A stretch of DNA of 64,000 nt from Solimonas sp. SE-A11 (GTDB taxonomy: Bacteria > Pseudomonadota > Gammaproteobacteria > Nevskiales > Nevskiaceae): assembly GCF_030345715.1 (NCBI RefSeq), contig NZ_JAUASX010000001.1:372001-436000 (forward strand), written 5' to 3'. Under the pieces are notes generated by a model that made no database searches, was not told where the DNA came from, and saw only the letters and a list, made by a program, of their open reading frames with translations. How positions within the stretch are numbered: position 1 is the first letter of the stretch; every line of letters starts with the position of its first letter. Positions 32,720 through 41,052 of this stretch are shown here, in pieces. Position numbers and translations under genes: made by a program.

Positions 32720-33091
32720 ATGCCGCGCCTGGTCCTCGACGAATCCCGCATCCATCCCGCCGTGCGCGAGGTCATTGCGCAGAATCATCGCGACATCGTG
32801 GAAGAAGTCTCCGCCGCAGTGGACGCCAACGACATCGTCGTGGTTGGCATGGCGCAGAACCCCTCGCCCAAGAAAGCGCGCCAGTTGCTCGAAGCCGCGG
32901 GCCTGCAGTACCGCTACATGGAATACGGCAGCTACTTCAACACCTGGCGTCGCCGCAACGCGCTGAAGCTTTGGACCGGCTGGCCCACCTTCCCGATGGT
33001 GTTCGTCAAGCGCCAGCTCATCGGCGGCGCCAGCGATCTGGAAAAGCTCCTGGCGTCCGGTGAGCTCAAGAAGCTACTTGACGAGCGGTAA
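32720..33091 (+). CDS. Cysteine-free glutaredoxin-fold protein
   Basis: This 123-aa protein matches the glutaredoxin layout: strand IVVVGMAQNPSPKKARQLLEAAGLQY, then YMEYGSYFNTWRRRNALKLWTGWPTFPMVFVKRQLIGGASDLEKLL, with the TFP cis-proline turn and the GG glutathione site. Where glutaredoxins have CPYC or CGFS, this protein reads NPSP, and there is no cysteine anywhere. It cannot do thiol redox chemistry; glutathione binding or a structural role is possible. The 3' end overlaps the convergent lipoprotein gene by 18 bp. Confidence 0.82.
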   Translation: MPRLVLDESRIHPAVREVIAQNHRDIVEEVSAAVDANDIVVVGMAQNPSPKKARQLLEAAGLQYRYMEYGSYFNTWRRRNALKLWTGWPTFPMVFVKRQLIGGASDLEKLLASGELKKLLDER

Positions 33092-33739
33092 GTAAACGGG
33101 CGTCGGCGTAAAGCTGTAGCCGCCGGTTCCGCCGATAGCCGAGGCTGGAGGGCTGAACTCGTTCACATCCACGGAGTCGCTCCGCAGGCGTGCGTATTTC
33201 TTCTGTGCCAGAGCCCAGTCCCTCTCAAAAGGCTGGGTGTAGTCGACGCTCGCGGAGGTGACGACGAGTCCTCGGTTGGCAAGCTCCGTGAAATGGAAAT
33301 TGTCGATGTAGGTGATCCTGCCAGGCTGGATCCTGTACTTCATCGAGAAATGCGATGCGGGTCCTGCATGCGCAGAGCCCCCCACCACATCCCAACTGAA
33401 AAATTCATAGTCGCCCGGGGGTAGTTCCACCGCGAAGAGATCGCCCTTCATGCCGAGCGCGGTGAAGTCCTGATGGGCATAGCAACTCGGCTCCATGATC
33501 GAATCGCAGCCGGTCTCCACGAATTCGAAGCCCTTCTCTTGCCCCAAGGGCCGGTATAGCACCCGGTAGGCAGACAACCGCCCATCACGCGTGACGGAGC
33601 CGAGCATCACCCCTTTGTCCGCCGTCTGCTCGTAGTCCGCCCGGATGTTCTTTGCGGCGCAGCCGGAAACCAGCAGGCAGCAGGCAAGTAACGCCAGGCA
33701 AAGCGTTGGGCAGGGCCTCATCAGATTCGCGTCCACCAT
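33074..33739 (-). CDS. Lipoprotein of unknown function
   Basis: This protein of about 221 aa has a lipoprotein signal (CLALLACCLLVSGC). The mature part is beta-rich (YRVLYRPLGQEKGFEFVETG, LFAVELPPGDYEFFSWDVVGG, ITYIDNFHFTEL), resembling DUF2846-like carbohydrate-binding/lipoprotein folds; I do not commit to a family. ATG 33739 is preferred because GGAG lies 5 nt upstream; 33742 and 33721 are alternatives. Its stop lies inside the end of the glutaredoxin-like gene. Confidence 0.75.
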   Translation of the reverse strand: MVDANLMRPCPTLCLALLACCLLVSGCAAKNIRADYEQTADKGVMLGSVTRDGRLSAYRVLYRPLGQEKGFEFVETGCDSIMEPSCYAHQDFTALGMKGDLFAVELPPGDYEFFSWDVVGGSAHAGPASHFSMKYRIQPGRITYIDNFHFTELANRGLVVTSASVDYTQPFERDWALAQKKYARLRSDSVDVNEFSPPASAIGGTGGYSFTPTPVYLPLVK

Positions 33740-33777
33740 CATGGCTCCAGAGCTTAGCGCAACAGAAGCGCGCGCCC

Positions 33778-34581
33778 CTACTGATCGTCGTACTGCGGCT
33801 CCCGACGCTCCCGGAAAGCCGCCACTGCCTCACGGTGATCCGCCGTCTCGGTCAGGATGATCTGCTGGCGGTTCTCGATCATCAGCGCCGTCTCCAGGCT
33901 CGGTGCGTCGATCAGCGTGTTGAGCGTTTCCTTGGTCATGCGCAGGCCCAGCGGTGAAGCACGCAGCATGTCGGCCGCCATCGCCAGGGCGCCATCCAGC
34001 AACTGCTCCGCCGGCAGCACCTCGCTGACCAGGCCCATGCGCAGCGCGCGCGGCGCATCGATGAAACGCCCGCTGAGCAGGAACTCCGAGGCCGCCGCCA
34101 GGCCCACCAGCCTTGGCAACAGGTAGCCGGAGCCCAGGTCGCAGCCGCCCAGGCCCACACGCAGGTAGGCGGCATTCATCTTCGCCTCCGGCGCGGCGTA
34201 GCGCAGGTCCGCCGCCAGCAGCAGCGAAAAGCCCGCGCCGCAGGCCGCGCCCTGCACCAGGCAGATCACCGGCTGCGGGCAACTGCGCATCAGGCGGATC
34301 ACGCGTGCATAGCGCTCCTGGATTTCGGTCTGCCGATGCGCCCGGCCACTACCGCCCTCGGCGAAGGCCTGGGAGCCCAGGTCGGCACCGGCGCAGAACG
34401 CTCGGCCTGCCGCACGTAGGATCGTCACGCGTACCTGCGTACGGCGGTGCAGGCCCTCGTAGTAATCGGCCAGCTCGTCGATCACTTCCGGCGTCAGCAC
34501 ATTGAGCGCCTCCGGCCGGTCCAGCGTCAGGATCTCGATGGCACCGCGCGCTTCCACGGTGATGCTGCGATAACTGCCCAT
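33778..34581 (-). CDS. Enoyl-CoA hydratase/isomerase (crotonase) family
   Basis: This 267-aa protein has an oxyanion hole at GRAFCAGADL and QGAACGAGFSLLLAADLRYA, and CoA-binding features of the crotonase fold. In the segment MNAAYLRVGLGGCDLGSGYLLPRLVG the first catalytic Glu region is not conserved, and Asp takes the place of the second Glu. Hydration is therefore not assured; an isomerase or other crotonase reaction is possible. The start is ATG at 34581, with GGAGAG upstream, and fits the usual family length. No other beta-oxidation gene adjoins it. Confidence 0.85.
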   Translation of the reverse strand: MGSYRSITVEARGAIEILTLDRPEALNVLTPEVIDELADYYEGLHRRTQVRVTILRAAGRAFCAGADLGSQAFAEGGSGRAHRQTEIQERYARVIRLMRSCPQPVICLVQGAACGAGFSLLLAADLRYAAPEAKMNAAYLRVGLGGCDLGSGYLLPRLVGLAAASEFLLSGRFIDAPRALRMGLVSEVLPAEQLLDGALAMAADMLRASPLGLRMTKETLNTLIDAPSLETALMIENRQQIILTETADHREAVAAFRERREPQYDDQ

Positions 34582-34723
34582 GGCTTCTCTCCCCGCAAAC
34601 TGCATGGTCCCGGGAGGATTACAGCATGCCGGCGCAGCGCCTGGCTCCTGCATGCCGGGTGGGGAACTTCGCCGTTTTGGCCGGGGTCGCAATGACCCTG
34701 CGACACAAGCCATGGAGGGCATC

Positions 34724-35329
34724 ATGTCCGCAAGACTGGAAGGCAAGCGTGTAGCCATACTCGCCACCGACGGATTCGAGCAGTCCGAACTGCTGGAACC
34801 GCTCAAGGCCCTGCGCGAGGCCGGCGCCACCGCTGAAATCGTATCCCCCAAGTCCGGCAGGATCCGCGGCTGGAAACATACCGACTGGGGCCAGGAGGTG
34901 GACGTGGACGTCGAGCTGGCCAAGGCCGACGCCGACGACTACGACGCCCTGGTGTTGCCGGGCGGCGTCATGAACCCCGACCACCTGCGTGCCAACCGCA
35001 GCGCCGTGCAGTTCGTGAAGGACTTCAACGACGCGAAGAAGCCCATTGCCGCCATCTGCCACGGCCCCTGGACCCTGATCGAGGCCGGCGCGGTGAAGGG
35101 GCGCCAGATCACGTCCTGGCCGTCGTTGCGCACCGACCTGACCAACGCCGGTGCCCAGTGGGTGGACCAGGAGGTCGTCACCGACCGGGGCCTGGTCACC
35201 AGCCGTAAGCCGGACGACCTGCCGGCCTTCTGCCGCAAGATGATCGAAGAGATCGCCGAAGGTCCGCACGAGCGCGACAAGGCTACGATCAAGGCCGGCA
35301 AGCAGGAGCAGCGCGCGGCGCGTCACTGA
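34724..35329 (+). CDS. PfpI/DJ-1 superfamily protein (YhbO-like)
   Basis: This 201-aa type 1 glutamine-amidotransferase-like protein has KRVAILATDGFEQSELLEPLKAL at the start, the acidic residue in GFEQSEL, and the nucleophile Cys in AAICHGPW with the adjacent His. Homologues are reported as protein or nucleotide deglycases and stress proteins, or as proteases; which applies here is not visible. GGAGGG sits before ATG 34724. Confidence 0.88.
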   Translation: MSARLEGKRVAILATDGFEQSELLEPLKALREAGATAEIVSPKSGRIRGWKHTDWGQEVDVDVELAKADADDYDALVLPGGVMNPDHLRANRSAVQFVKDFNDAKKPIAAICHGPWTLIEAGAVKGRQITSWPSLRTDLTNAGAQWVDQEVVTDRGLVTSRKPDDLPAFCRKMIEEIAEGPHERDKATIKAGKQEQRAARH

Positions 35330-35345
35330 CCGTGTACGGGGCAGG

Positions 35346-35378
35346 CTGGAAGAGCGGGCTTGGCGCCCGCTCTTCCAG
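35346..35378. terminator. Long hairpin between two convergent genes
   Basis: Fourteen-bp perfect arms CTGGAAGAGCGGGC/GCCCGCTCTTCCAG with a 5-nt loop are placed between the PfpI-type and YjdM stops (16 bp and 9 bp away). There is no T-run on either side, so it is termination by structure or a boundary element. Confidence 0.65.
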
Positions 35379-35387
35379 TAGCCCGGC

Positions 35388-35744
35388 TCAGGCCTTCTTC
35401 AGGTACTGCGCCTTGAGCATGACACTCATGCCGTCGACCTTGCAGTCCACCTCGTGGTCGCCGGAGACCAGGCGAATGCCGCGAATCTTGGTGCCACCCT
35501 TGATCACCGTGGACGAGCCCTTGAGCCGCAGGTCCTTGATCAGCACCACCGAGTCGCCATCCGCCAGCAGGTTGCCGTGGGCGTCCTTCACCACGAGTCG
35601 ATCATCATCCTGCGCGGTAGCCGCAGGCGGTGCGTCGGCGGACCACTCATGCCCGCAGTCCGGGCAGATCAGCAGTCCACCATCGGGATAGGTATTCCCC
35701 TGGCGGCAGGCGGGGCAGGGTGGCAGCTCGGTCATGTCGTTCAT
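35388..35744 (-). CDS. yjdM: YjdM (PhnA) zinc-ribbon protein
   Basis: This 118-aa protein has an N-terminal zinc ribbon with CPAC and CPDC (residues 9-33) and the PhnA C-terminal domain ([40 protein letters not shown]). It was once named alkylphosphonate protein PhnA; the role is not established. It lies 10 bp after the beta-barrel protein gene on the same strand. Confidence 0.9.
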   Translation of the reverse strand: MNDMTELPPCPACRQGNTYPDGGLLICPDCGHEWSADAPPAATAQDDDRLVVKDAHGNLLADGDSVVLIKDLRLKGSSTVIKGGTKIRGIRLVSGDHEVDCKVDGMSVMLKAQYLKKA

Positions 35745-35754
35745 CGTTGCGAGC

Positions 35755-36402
35755 TCAGCCGCGCGCCAGCGCCAGCGGATTGGGCGTTGGCGCCGCCACG
35801 CGAGTCAGCGTGTTGCGGTCGGTATGGTGGAAGGGCTCGGCCTGGCCCTTGATCATCATCACGGTGTCTTCGTCATAGGACCAGCTGCCGTCGTCGTTGA
35901 TCGTCACCTGCATGCGGAACTCCACCGTGCGGAAGGCATGCTCCAGGAACGGCGCCGAGCGGATGCCGAAGGACGTCGAGTCCGCCGTGGCCACCACCTC
36001 GAAGCTCTTCGCATCGGCGCTGGCCTGGCCATAGGCCATCACCACCTGCCCGCGCGGGATCGTGAGCGTGTGGATGATGCCGCCGGTGGCCGGCTCCCAC
36101 AGCCAGTAACCCACCTGGTCATGGTAGGTCTTCACGTTGTTCGGCTTGGTGATGAAGGTGTGGTAGCGCAGCCCGTACAGCAGCTGAGGGCCGTTGGTGG
36201 CCGGGTCGATCGGCTGCAGTTCGATGCGTTCCACGTAAGCCTGCTTGCGCGGGCCGTCCGCCTTGGGCTTCACGTCGAGGCCGCGCGTGCCCTCCCAGAT
36301 GCCGGCGAGGCCGGCCAGCGGGCCGAGGTTCTTCAGGGTATCGACATCGACGTCGGACGGTTCGGTGTAGATGTCGGCGGGAAAGCCGCTGTCTGCGCTC
36401 AT
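35755..36402 (-). CDS. Nitrobindin/FABP-like beta-barrel protein
   Basis: This 215-aa protein has [60 protein letters not shown] and late [25 protein letters not shown]. The opening GxWxG and strand order fit the heme-binding nitrobindin/FABP-like barrel group. A proximal His (in FHHTDR) is available, but heme binding is inferred. It is read divergently from the penicillin-acylase gene. Confidence 0.7.
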   Translation of the reverse strand: MSADSGFPADIYTEPSDVDVDTLKNLGPLAGLAGIWEGTRGLDVKPKADGPRKQAYVERIELQPIDPATNGPQLLYGLRYHTFITKPNNVKTYHDQVGYWLWEPATGGIIHTLTIPRGQVVMAYGQASADAKSFEVVATADSTSFGIRSAPFLEHAFRTVEFRMQVTINDDGSWSYDEDTVMMIKGQAEPFHHTDRNTLTRVAAPTPNPLALARG

Positions 36403-36549
36403 GGAAAGGCTCTTGTTGTTCGAATGACGGGCGCGATTATGCCCGCTGCCCGGCGACTGCCGTAGGTGAATCTTCCCGCAGGCAGCCATCGCGGGCTCGG
36501 CTACACTGGCCCCAAACGACAAGCGCCGGACGGCGCGACGGAGGAGCCC

Positions 36550-39393
36550 ATGAAGACCCCCCTGCTCACGGCCCTGGCGGCCGTGGTCCTGCTGGCCGCC
36601 TGCAGCCGGTCCGACGACCGCAGCGACAGCGGTGGCGGCACGGTCACCCCGCCGGCCAACCTGGTCCTCAAGGCCGAGACCGTGCTCCCGCCCGGCCAGT
36701 CCGGCTTCGTCTCCCTGGCCGGCCAGCTGCGCGGCCTGCTCAGCGGCAACCCCGGCGACTACGGCGAGCACGTCGACGACCAGCGCCTGCTGTACTGGAG
36801 CTTCGACGCCAAGCCCGGCGTGCTCGGCACCAAGCCGGGCACCTCCGTGGTCCCCAAGGAAGGCGTCGAGATCTATCGCGATTCCCACGGCGTTCCCATC
36901 GTCTACGCCGCCAGCGTGCGCGACGGCTGGTACGGCGTCGGCTATGCCGTGGCACAGGATCGCCTGTTCCTGATGGACGCCGTGCGCCGCATGGGCTTGG
37001 GCACCTTCTCCGAGCTCACCGGCTGCGGAAGCGTGCCGGCCGACATCCAGCAACGCACGCTGACCTACACCGACGCCGAGTACCAGGCCATGTTCGAGGC
37101 CGGCTCGCAGGACTCCAAGGACGCCGTGCTGGGCTATGTCGAAGGTGCCAATGCCTGGCGCGAGAAGGCCCTGGCCAATCCCACGCTGCTGCCGGCCGAG
37201 TACGTGCTGCTGACCACGCTGCCCGCCGAGTTCACCGTGCGCGACGTGATCGCCGCCGGCGTCTACATCACCCGCTTCGTCGCCAGCGAGGGCGGCAACG
37301 AGTTCCTCAACATCCGCATGCTCAAGCAGCTCGAGGCCGAGTACGGCTCGCGCGACGAAGCCTACAAGGCCTTCCAGGACATGACCTGGCTGGAAGACCC
37401 CAAGGCCGTCACCAGCGTGCCGCGCGGCTTGAGCACTTTCTCCAACCAGGCCGAGCCCGCCGCCGGCCGCGAGGCCGTGTTTCGCCAGATGGCGGCCTGG
37501 GCGCTGACGCTGCCGGAGACCCTGTGGAAGGGCAGCGGCACCGGCCACGCCGCCACGCCATTCCCCTGCGCCTTGCCGCTGGCCCCGCCGAGCCTGCCGG
37601 GCGGCCTCGGCGCCTCCGGCAAGGTCGTGTATCCCAAGACTGCCGTCGCCGCGAAATCCCCTGCCAGCCGCCCCGCGAGCAAGACCGAGCAGCAGAGGGC
37701 CGTCGCCACCCGCGCCGCCATCCACAAGGTTGTCGCCTCGCTGCAGGACCTGCGCGCTCATCTGCACGGCGGCAGCATGGCCTACGCCCTGGCGCCCTCG
37801 CGCACCCGCGACGGCGGCACGCTGATGGTCAGCGGCCCGCAGCTCGGCTACACCTATCCGACGCTGCTGGTGGAATTCGAGCTGCATGCCGGCGACTACC
37901 ACTCGCGCGGCTCCTCCGTGCCGCTGCTGCCGGCCGTCGGCATCGGCTACAGCGAGCACGCCGCCTGGGGTCTCACCACCGGCTACAGCAAGACCATCGA
38001 CTCCTTCATCGAAACCACCTGCTCCACCGCGCAGCAGGCCGCCAGCACCTGCAAGGCCGACCAGTATTTCCACGATGGCCAGTGGAAGGACATGCAGTGC
38101 CGTGACGACACCGTGCGCTACCGAGCCGCCGCGCAGGGCATTCCCGCCGGCCCGGCCATCCTCAGCGCACCGGCGCGCATCTGCCGCACCGTGCACGGCC
38201 CGGTGGTGGCGCGCGACGATGCCGCCGGCCTGGCGCGCAGCGTCCAGTACGCCATGTTCGGCCGTGAGATCGAAACCATCGAAGGCGTCACCGCCTGGTC
38301 CAAGGCCAAGAGCTTTGCCGAGTTCAAGGCCGCCACCGCCAAGGTCACCTGGAACGAGAACGTCACCGTCGCTACGCGCGACGGCCACATTGCCTACTTC
38401 CACCCCGGCCTGTTCCCGCGCCGCCATCCGGACACCGACATGCGCCTGCCGATCCCAGGCACCGGCGCCTACGACTTTGGCGACAACCTGGCCTTCTCCG
38501 AATTGCCGCAGGTGGTGGACCCGCCGCAGGGCTACCTCGCCAACTGGAACAACAAGCCCGCCTTCGGCTGGCTCGACGGCGAAGGCCTGGGCAGCACCTC
38601 GCGTCCCGGTGGCGCCGGCCAGCGCGTCACCAGTATCCTGGAACTGCTCGCCACGCGCAGCGACTGGAGCTACGAAGACCTGCGCGGCATCGACCGCCAC
38701 CATGGCATCCGCGATCACCGCGCCCGCGAATACCTGCCGCTGCTGGCGAACTTCCGCAGCACCGCCGCCGCCCAGCTCAGCGATGTGCAGAAGGCTGCGC
38801 TCGACCAGGTCCTGGCCTGGAACGGCGACGCCTTCGGCCCGACCCAGGACGTGGAGTCTCCCAACGCGCGAGACGGCGTGCCGCAGACCCTGTTCGGCGA
38901 GATAGTCACCGGCTTGCGCGACGAACTGTTCGGTGGCCTGCGCGACAACATCCTCGACACCGGCGTGCCGGACCCCGATCCCAACAACCCCGACGCGGAA
39001 GCCGGCCTCACCGTCTATGGCCGCGTCGCCGGCGTCGGCAGCCATGTCTTCGACCAGAGCGTGATGGACAACCTCGTGCTGCGCATCCTCAAGCCCGAGA
39101 GCTCGGGCCTGGCACTGCGCCGCGACTACAGCGGCAACCGCGAGCGTGACGCCGTGATGCTGGCCGCGCTGAACCGCGCCATGTCGGCACTGGCAACCCA
39201 GTACAACGGTGGTGCGCCGCTGGCGGTGGCAGACCTGTCCAAGTGCACGCGCATCCACCCGCGCTCGAAGATATGCTCGCTGTCGGGCGTGATCGGCCCG
39301 GGCTCGGACACCATCCCCGGCACGAGTTGCGTGACCATGCCCTACGAGGATCGCGGCTCCTGGGTGCATCGCGTCGGCTACGAGAAGCCCTGA
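36550..39393 (+). CDS. Penicillin-acylase-family lipoprotein (AHL acylase-like)
   Basis: This 947-aa Ntn hydrolase has a lipoprotein signal ending LLAAC (Cys18). The alpha part includes YRDSHGVPIVYAASVRDGWYGVGYAVAQDRLFLMD, followed by a long linker and the expected autocleavage site LHGG/S, with Ser409 as N-terminal nucleophile of the beta chain (SMAYALAPSRT). Supporting beta-chain motifs are GPQLGYTYPTLLVEFELH and VTWNENVTVATRDGHIAYFHPG. Substrates could be acyl-homoserine lactones, other N-acyl amides or lipopeptides. GAGGAG precedes the ATG. The membrane anchor is unusual, since most family members are free in the periplasm. Confidence 0.87.
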   Translation: MKTPLLTALAAVVLLAACSRSDDRSDSGGGTVTPPANLVLKAETVLPPGQSGFVSLAGQLRGLLSGNPGDYGEHVDDQRLLYWSFDAKPGVLGTKPGTSVVPKEGVEIYRDSHGVPIVYAASVRDGWYGVGYAVAQDRLFLMDAVRRMGLGTFSELTGCGSVPADIQQRTLTYTDAEYQAMFEAGSQDSKDAVLGYVEGANAWREKALANPTLLPAEYVLLTTLPAEFTVRDVIAAGVYITRFVASEGGNEFLNIRMLKQLEAEYGSRDEAYKAFQDMTWLEDPKAVTSVPRGLSTFSNQAEPAAGREAVFRQMAAWALTLPETLWKGSGTGHAATPFPCALPLAPPSLPGGLGASGKVVYPKTAVAAKSPASRPASKTEQQRAVATRAAIHKVVASLQDLRAHLHGGSMAYALAPSRTRDGGTLMVSGPQLGYTYPTLLVEFELHAGDYHSRGSSVPLLPAVGIGYSEHAAWGLTTGYSKTIDSFIETTCSTAQQAASTCKADQYFHDGQWKDMQCRDDTVRYRAAAQGIPAGPAILSAPARICRTVHGPVVARDDAAGLARSVQYAMFGREIETIEGVTAWSKAKSFAEFKAATAKVTWNENVTVATRDGHIAYFHPGLFPRRHPDTDMRLPIPGTGAYDFGDNLAFSELPQVVDPPQGYLANWNNKPAFGWLDGEGLGSTSRPGGAGQRVTSILELLATRSDWSYEDLRGIDRHHGIRDHRAREYLPLLANFRSTAAAQLSDVQKAALDQVLAWNGDAFGPTQDVESPNARDGVPQTLFGEIVTGLRDELFGGLRDNILDTGVPDPDPNNPDAEAGLTVYGRVAGVGSHVFDQSVMDNLVLRILKPESSGLALRRDYSGNRERDAVMLAALNRAMSALATQYNGGAPLAVADLSKCTRIHPRSKICSLSGVIGPGSDTIPGTSCVTMPYEDRGSWVHRVGYEKP

Positions 39394-39401
39394 GCGATCC
39401 A

Positions 39402-40214
39402 ATGGCAATCGTGCTGGGCATCGACGCGGCGTGGACTCCGACCCAGCCCAGTGGGGTGGCCTTGCTCGATACCACGGTGAGCACGAAGTGCGTAGGCGTC
39501 GCTCCCAGCTACGCTGCTTTCCTGAAGCTGGCCGATGGCGTAGCGGTCGATTGGAGCGCGTCTCACCTCGGGCAGGAGCCACCGATTTCATCCCTGATGG
39601 AGGCGGCTTGCCGGATTGCTGGGGCTCCCGTCGATGCTGTGGCCATCGACATGCCGGTTTCCCGGCGGGCCATCGATTCAAGACGCGCGGCAGACAATGC
39701 GGTCTCCAGGGAATTCGGGGGACGCCGCTGTTCGACCCACACGCCGAGCAGCCTGAGGCCAGGGCCCATGGGGGCAAGGATTACCGAAGCATTCGCGGCA
39801 TTGGGTTATCCGGTGGCGACTGTCGACACTGCACCGGGAACACCCAGGCAACTGCTGGAGGTTTATCCCCATACAGCCTTGCTGTCGCTTCTCGCGCGAG
39901 AGATTCGCGTGCCCTACAAGGTCGGCAAGCTGAACCGCTACTGGAGGAATGAGACGCCCGGGATGCGCAGGGAGCTTCTATTCCAGGAACTGGGGGCGAT
40001 CGAAGCGGGACTGACTTCCGTCCTGGGCCCTCTGCCTATCGAACGGCCCTTGCCCTCGGCAAAGGTGAAAACCCTCAAGGCCTTCGAGGATGCACTGGAC
40101 GCCATGATCTCCGCTTGGGTTGGCTTGTTGTACCTGGAGCGTCGGGCAGTGGCCTTGGGCGACAGCCATGCCGCCATTTGGTGTCCCGCGGATGTGATCA
40201 GGCGAATGCCCTAG
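39402..40214 (+). CDS. DUF429 protein, predicted RNase H-like nuclease
   Basis: This 270-aa protein has GIDAAWTPTQPSGVALLD near the start (Asp at the position of the RNase H first acidic residue), VDAVAIDMPVSRR, RRCSTHTPSS, LLEVYPHTAL and AFEDALDAMISAWVGLLYL. These are the ordered conserved blocks of DUF429. The function is unknown. G+C looks a little lower than in its neighbours. It lies eight bases after the acylase stop. Confidence 0.82.
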   Translation: MAIVLGIDAAWTPTQPSGVALLDTTVSTKCVGVAPSYAAFLKLADGVAVDWSASHLGQEPPISSLMEAACRIAGAPVDAVAIDMPVSRRAIDSRRAADNAVSREFGGRRCSTHTPSSLRPGPMGARITEAFAALGYPVATVDTAPGTPRQLLEVYPHTALLSLLAREIRVPYKVGKLNRYWRNETPGMRRELLFQELGAIEAGLTSVLGPLPIERPLPSAKVKTLKAFEDALDAMISAWVGLLYLERRAVALGDSHAAIWCPADVIRRMP

Positions 40215-40283
40215 CCCTCGCCGTATCGGATGATGTCCCGGCCGCAGCGCTGGCCTGGGCTTGAGAGCCTTCTGGAGCGTTCC

Positions 40284-40415
40284 ATGTCCGGTCATCGCCC
40301 CAGTTCCACCGCCATCGGCGCCGCCATCCTGCCGCGCGACCGCCATGCCGAGGAACAACGGGAGCGGGCCATGGCGCGCGGCCTGCGCCAGATCTGCGCC
40401 GCGCTGTCGCCCTGA
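40284..40415 (+). CDS. Possible 43-residue protein
   Basis: An ATG with GGAG eight bases upstream opens a short frame (SGHRPSSTAIGAAILPRDR...MARGLRQICAALSP) in an otherwise gene-free gap of 337 bp. The C-terminal half could be an amphipathic helix. No family is known; it could be chance. Confidence 0.3.
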   Translation: MSGHRPSSTAIGAAILPRDRHAEEQRERAMARGLRQICAALSP

Positions 40416-40422
40416 AGCCCCT

Positions 40423-40454
40423 CGAATGGGGGGTAATGACGCGAATGGGGGGTA
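40423..40454. repeat. Two 13-bp direct repeats, 19-nt period
   Basis: CGAATGGGGGGTA occurs at 40423-40435 and 40442-40454, shortly upstream of the shared promoter-like box at 40472. The spacing of nearly two helical turns suits tandem binding of one regulator. Confidence 0.45.
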
Positions 40455-40471
40455 TGAGGCCTTTCTCGCAG

Positions 40472-40494
40472 GCCGGAGTATTTCTTGTCTACTT
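40472..40494 (+). promoter_or_regulatory. Shared upstream box (copy 2), candidate promoter
   Basis: GCCGG-AGTA-TTTC followed by TTGTCTACTT resembles the box at 473-497 and ends 57 nt before the start of the next CDS, almost the same distance as there. Confidence 0.4.
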
Positions 40495-40551
40495 CGCGCG
40501 CGTCGGGTTTTCCACAGACTTGACCTACCGCATCGAGCAGGGAGCTCCGTG

Positions 40552-41052
40552 ATGGACCCGTACAACCGAACCGCCGCTGCCATCCCGCAGCCGGCACCGA
40601 CCATGTCCGCCGCCCTGAGGATCCAACCCTGGCGTCGCGTACTGCTGGGCCTGGCCTGCCTGATGCCGATGCTGCTGATGTTCTCCGCCCTGCTGGGCTA
40701 TCGCGCGGAGCACGACGAAAGCCCCGTGCTCGCGGTGAGCAGCGGCGTCGCCTTCATCCTCTTCCTCGGCTGGTTGTTCGTGCATGTCTACCGCCTCGGC
40801 TCGGTCGTGGTGGATGCCGAGGGCCTGTCGCATGCCTCGCTGCGGCTGGGCATGCCGCGCCGGCAACGCCTGCGCTGGGATCAGGTGCAGCGTGTGCGCT
40901 ACACCGACTCGGCCTACCGCTTCAGCGGCGCCGACGGACGCGAGGTGATCCTCAGCGCGGCCCTGCTGCCCGACACGCAGGTCACCTTGCATGCCCTGCG
41001 CCTCTTCATGCCCACGCGCCTGCTGGCGCAACTGGGCCTGCGCGCACACTGA
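40552..41052 (+). CDS. Membrane protein with PH-like C-terminal domain
   Basis: This 166-aa protein has two membrane helices (VLLGLACLMPMLLMFSALL and VLAVSSGVAFILFLGWLFVHV) and a C-terminal region of about 80 aa (GSVVVDAEGLSHASLRLGMPRRQRLRWDQVQRVRYTD...). This pattern is common in bacterial PH-domain membrane proteins. Function unknown. GGAG lies before ATG 40552. The stop codon abuts the stop of the convergent oxygenase gene with no gap. Confidence 0.75.
   Translation: MDPYNRTAAAIPQPAPTMSAALRIQPWRRVLLGLACLMPMLLMFSALLGYRAEHDESPVLAVSSGVAFILFLGWLFVHVYRLGSVVVDAEGLSHASLRLGMPRRQRLRWDQVQRVRYTDSAYRFSGADGREVILSAALLPDTQVTLHALRLFMPTRLLAQLGLRAH

Noticed and set aside
33074-33091. 18-bp overlap of two convergent genes as a sign of frameshift
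   Set aside because: Both proteins end with intact domains; short convergent overlaps are ordinary in dense genomes.
35755-39777. Very long minus-strand frame (1340 codons)
   Set aside because: Only the part 35755-36402 is a real protein. The rest is the antisense shadow of the penicillin-acylase gene and has a low-complexity, Gly/Ala/His-rich composition.
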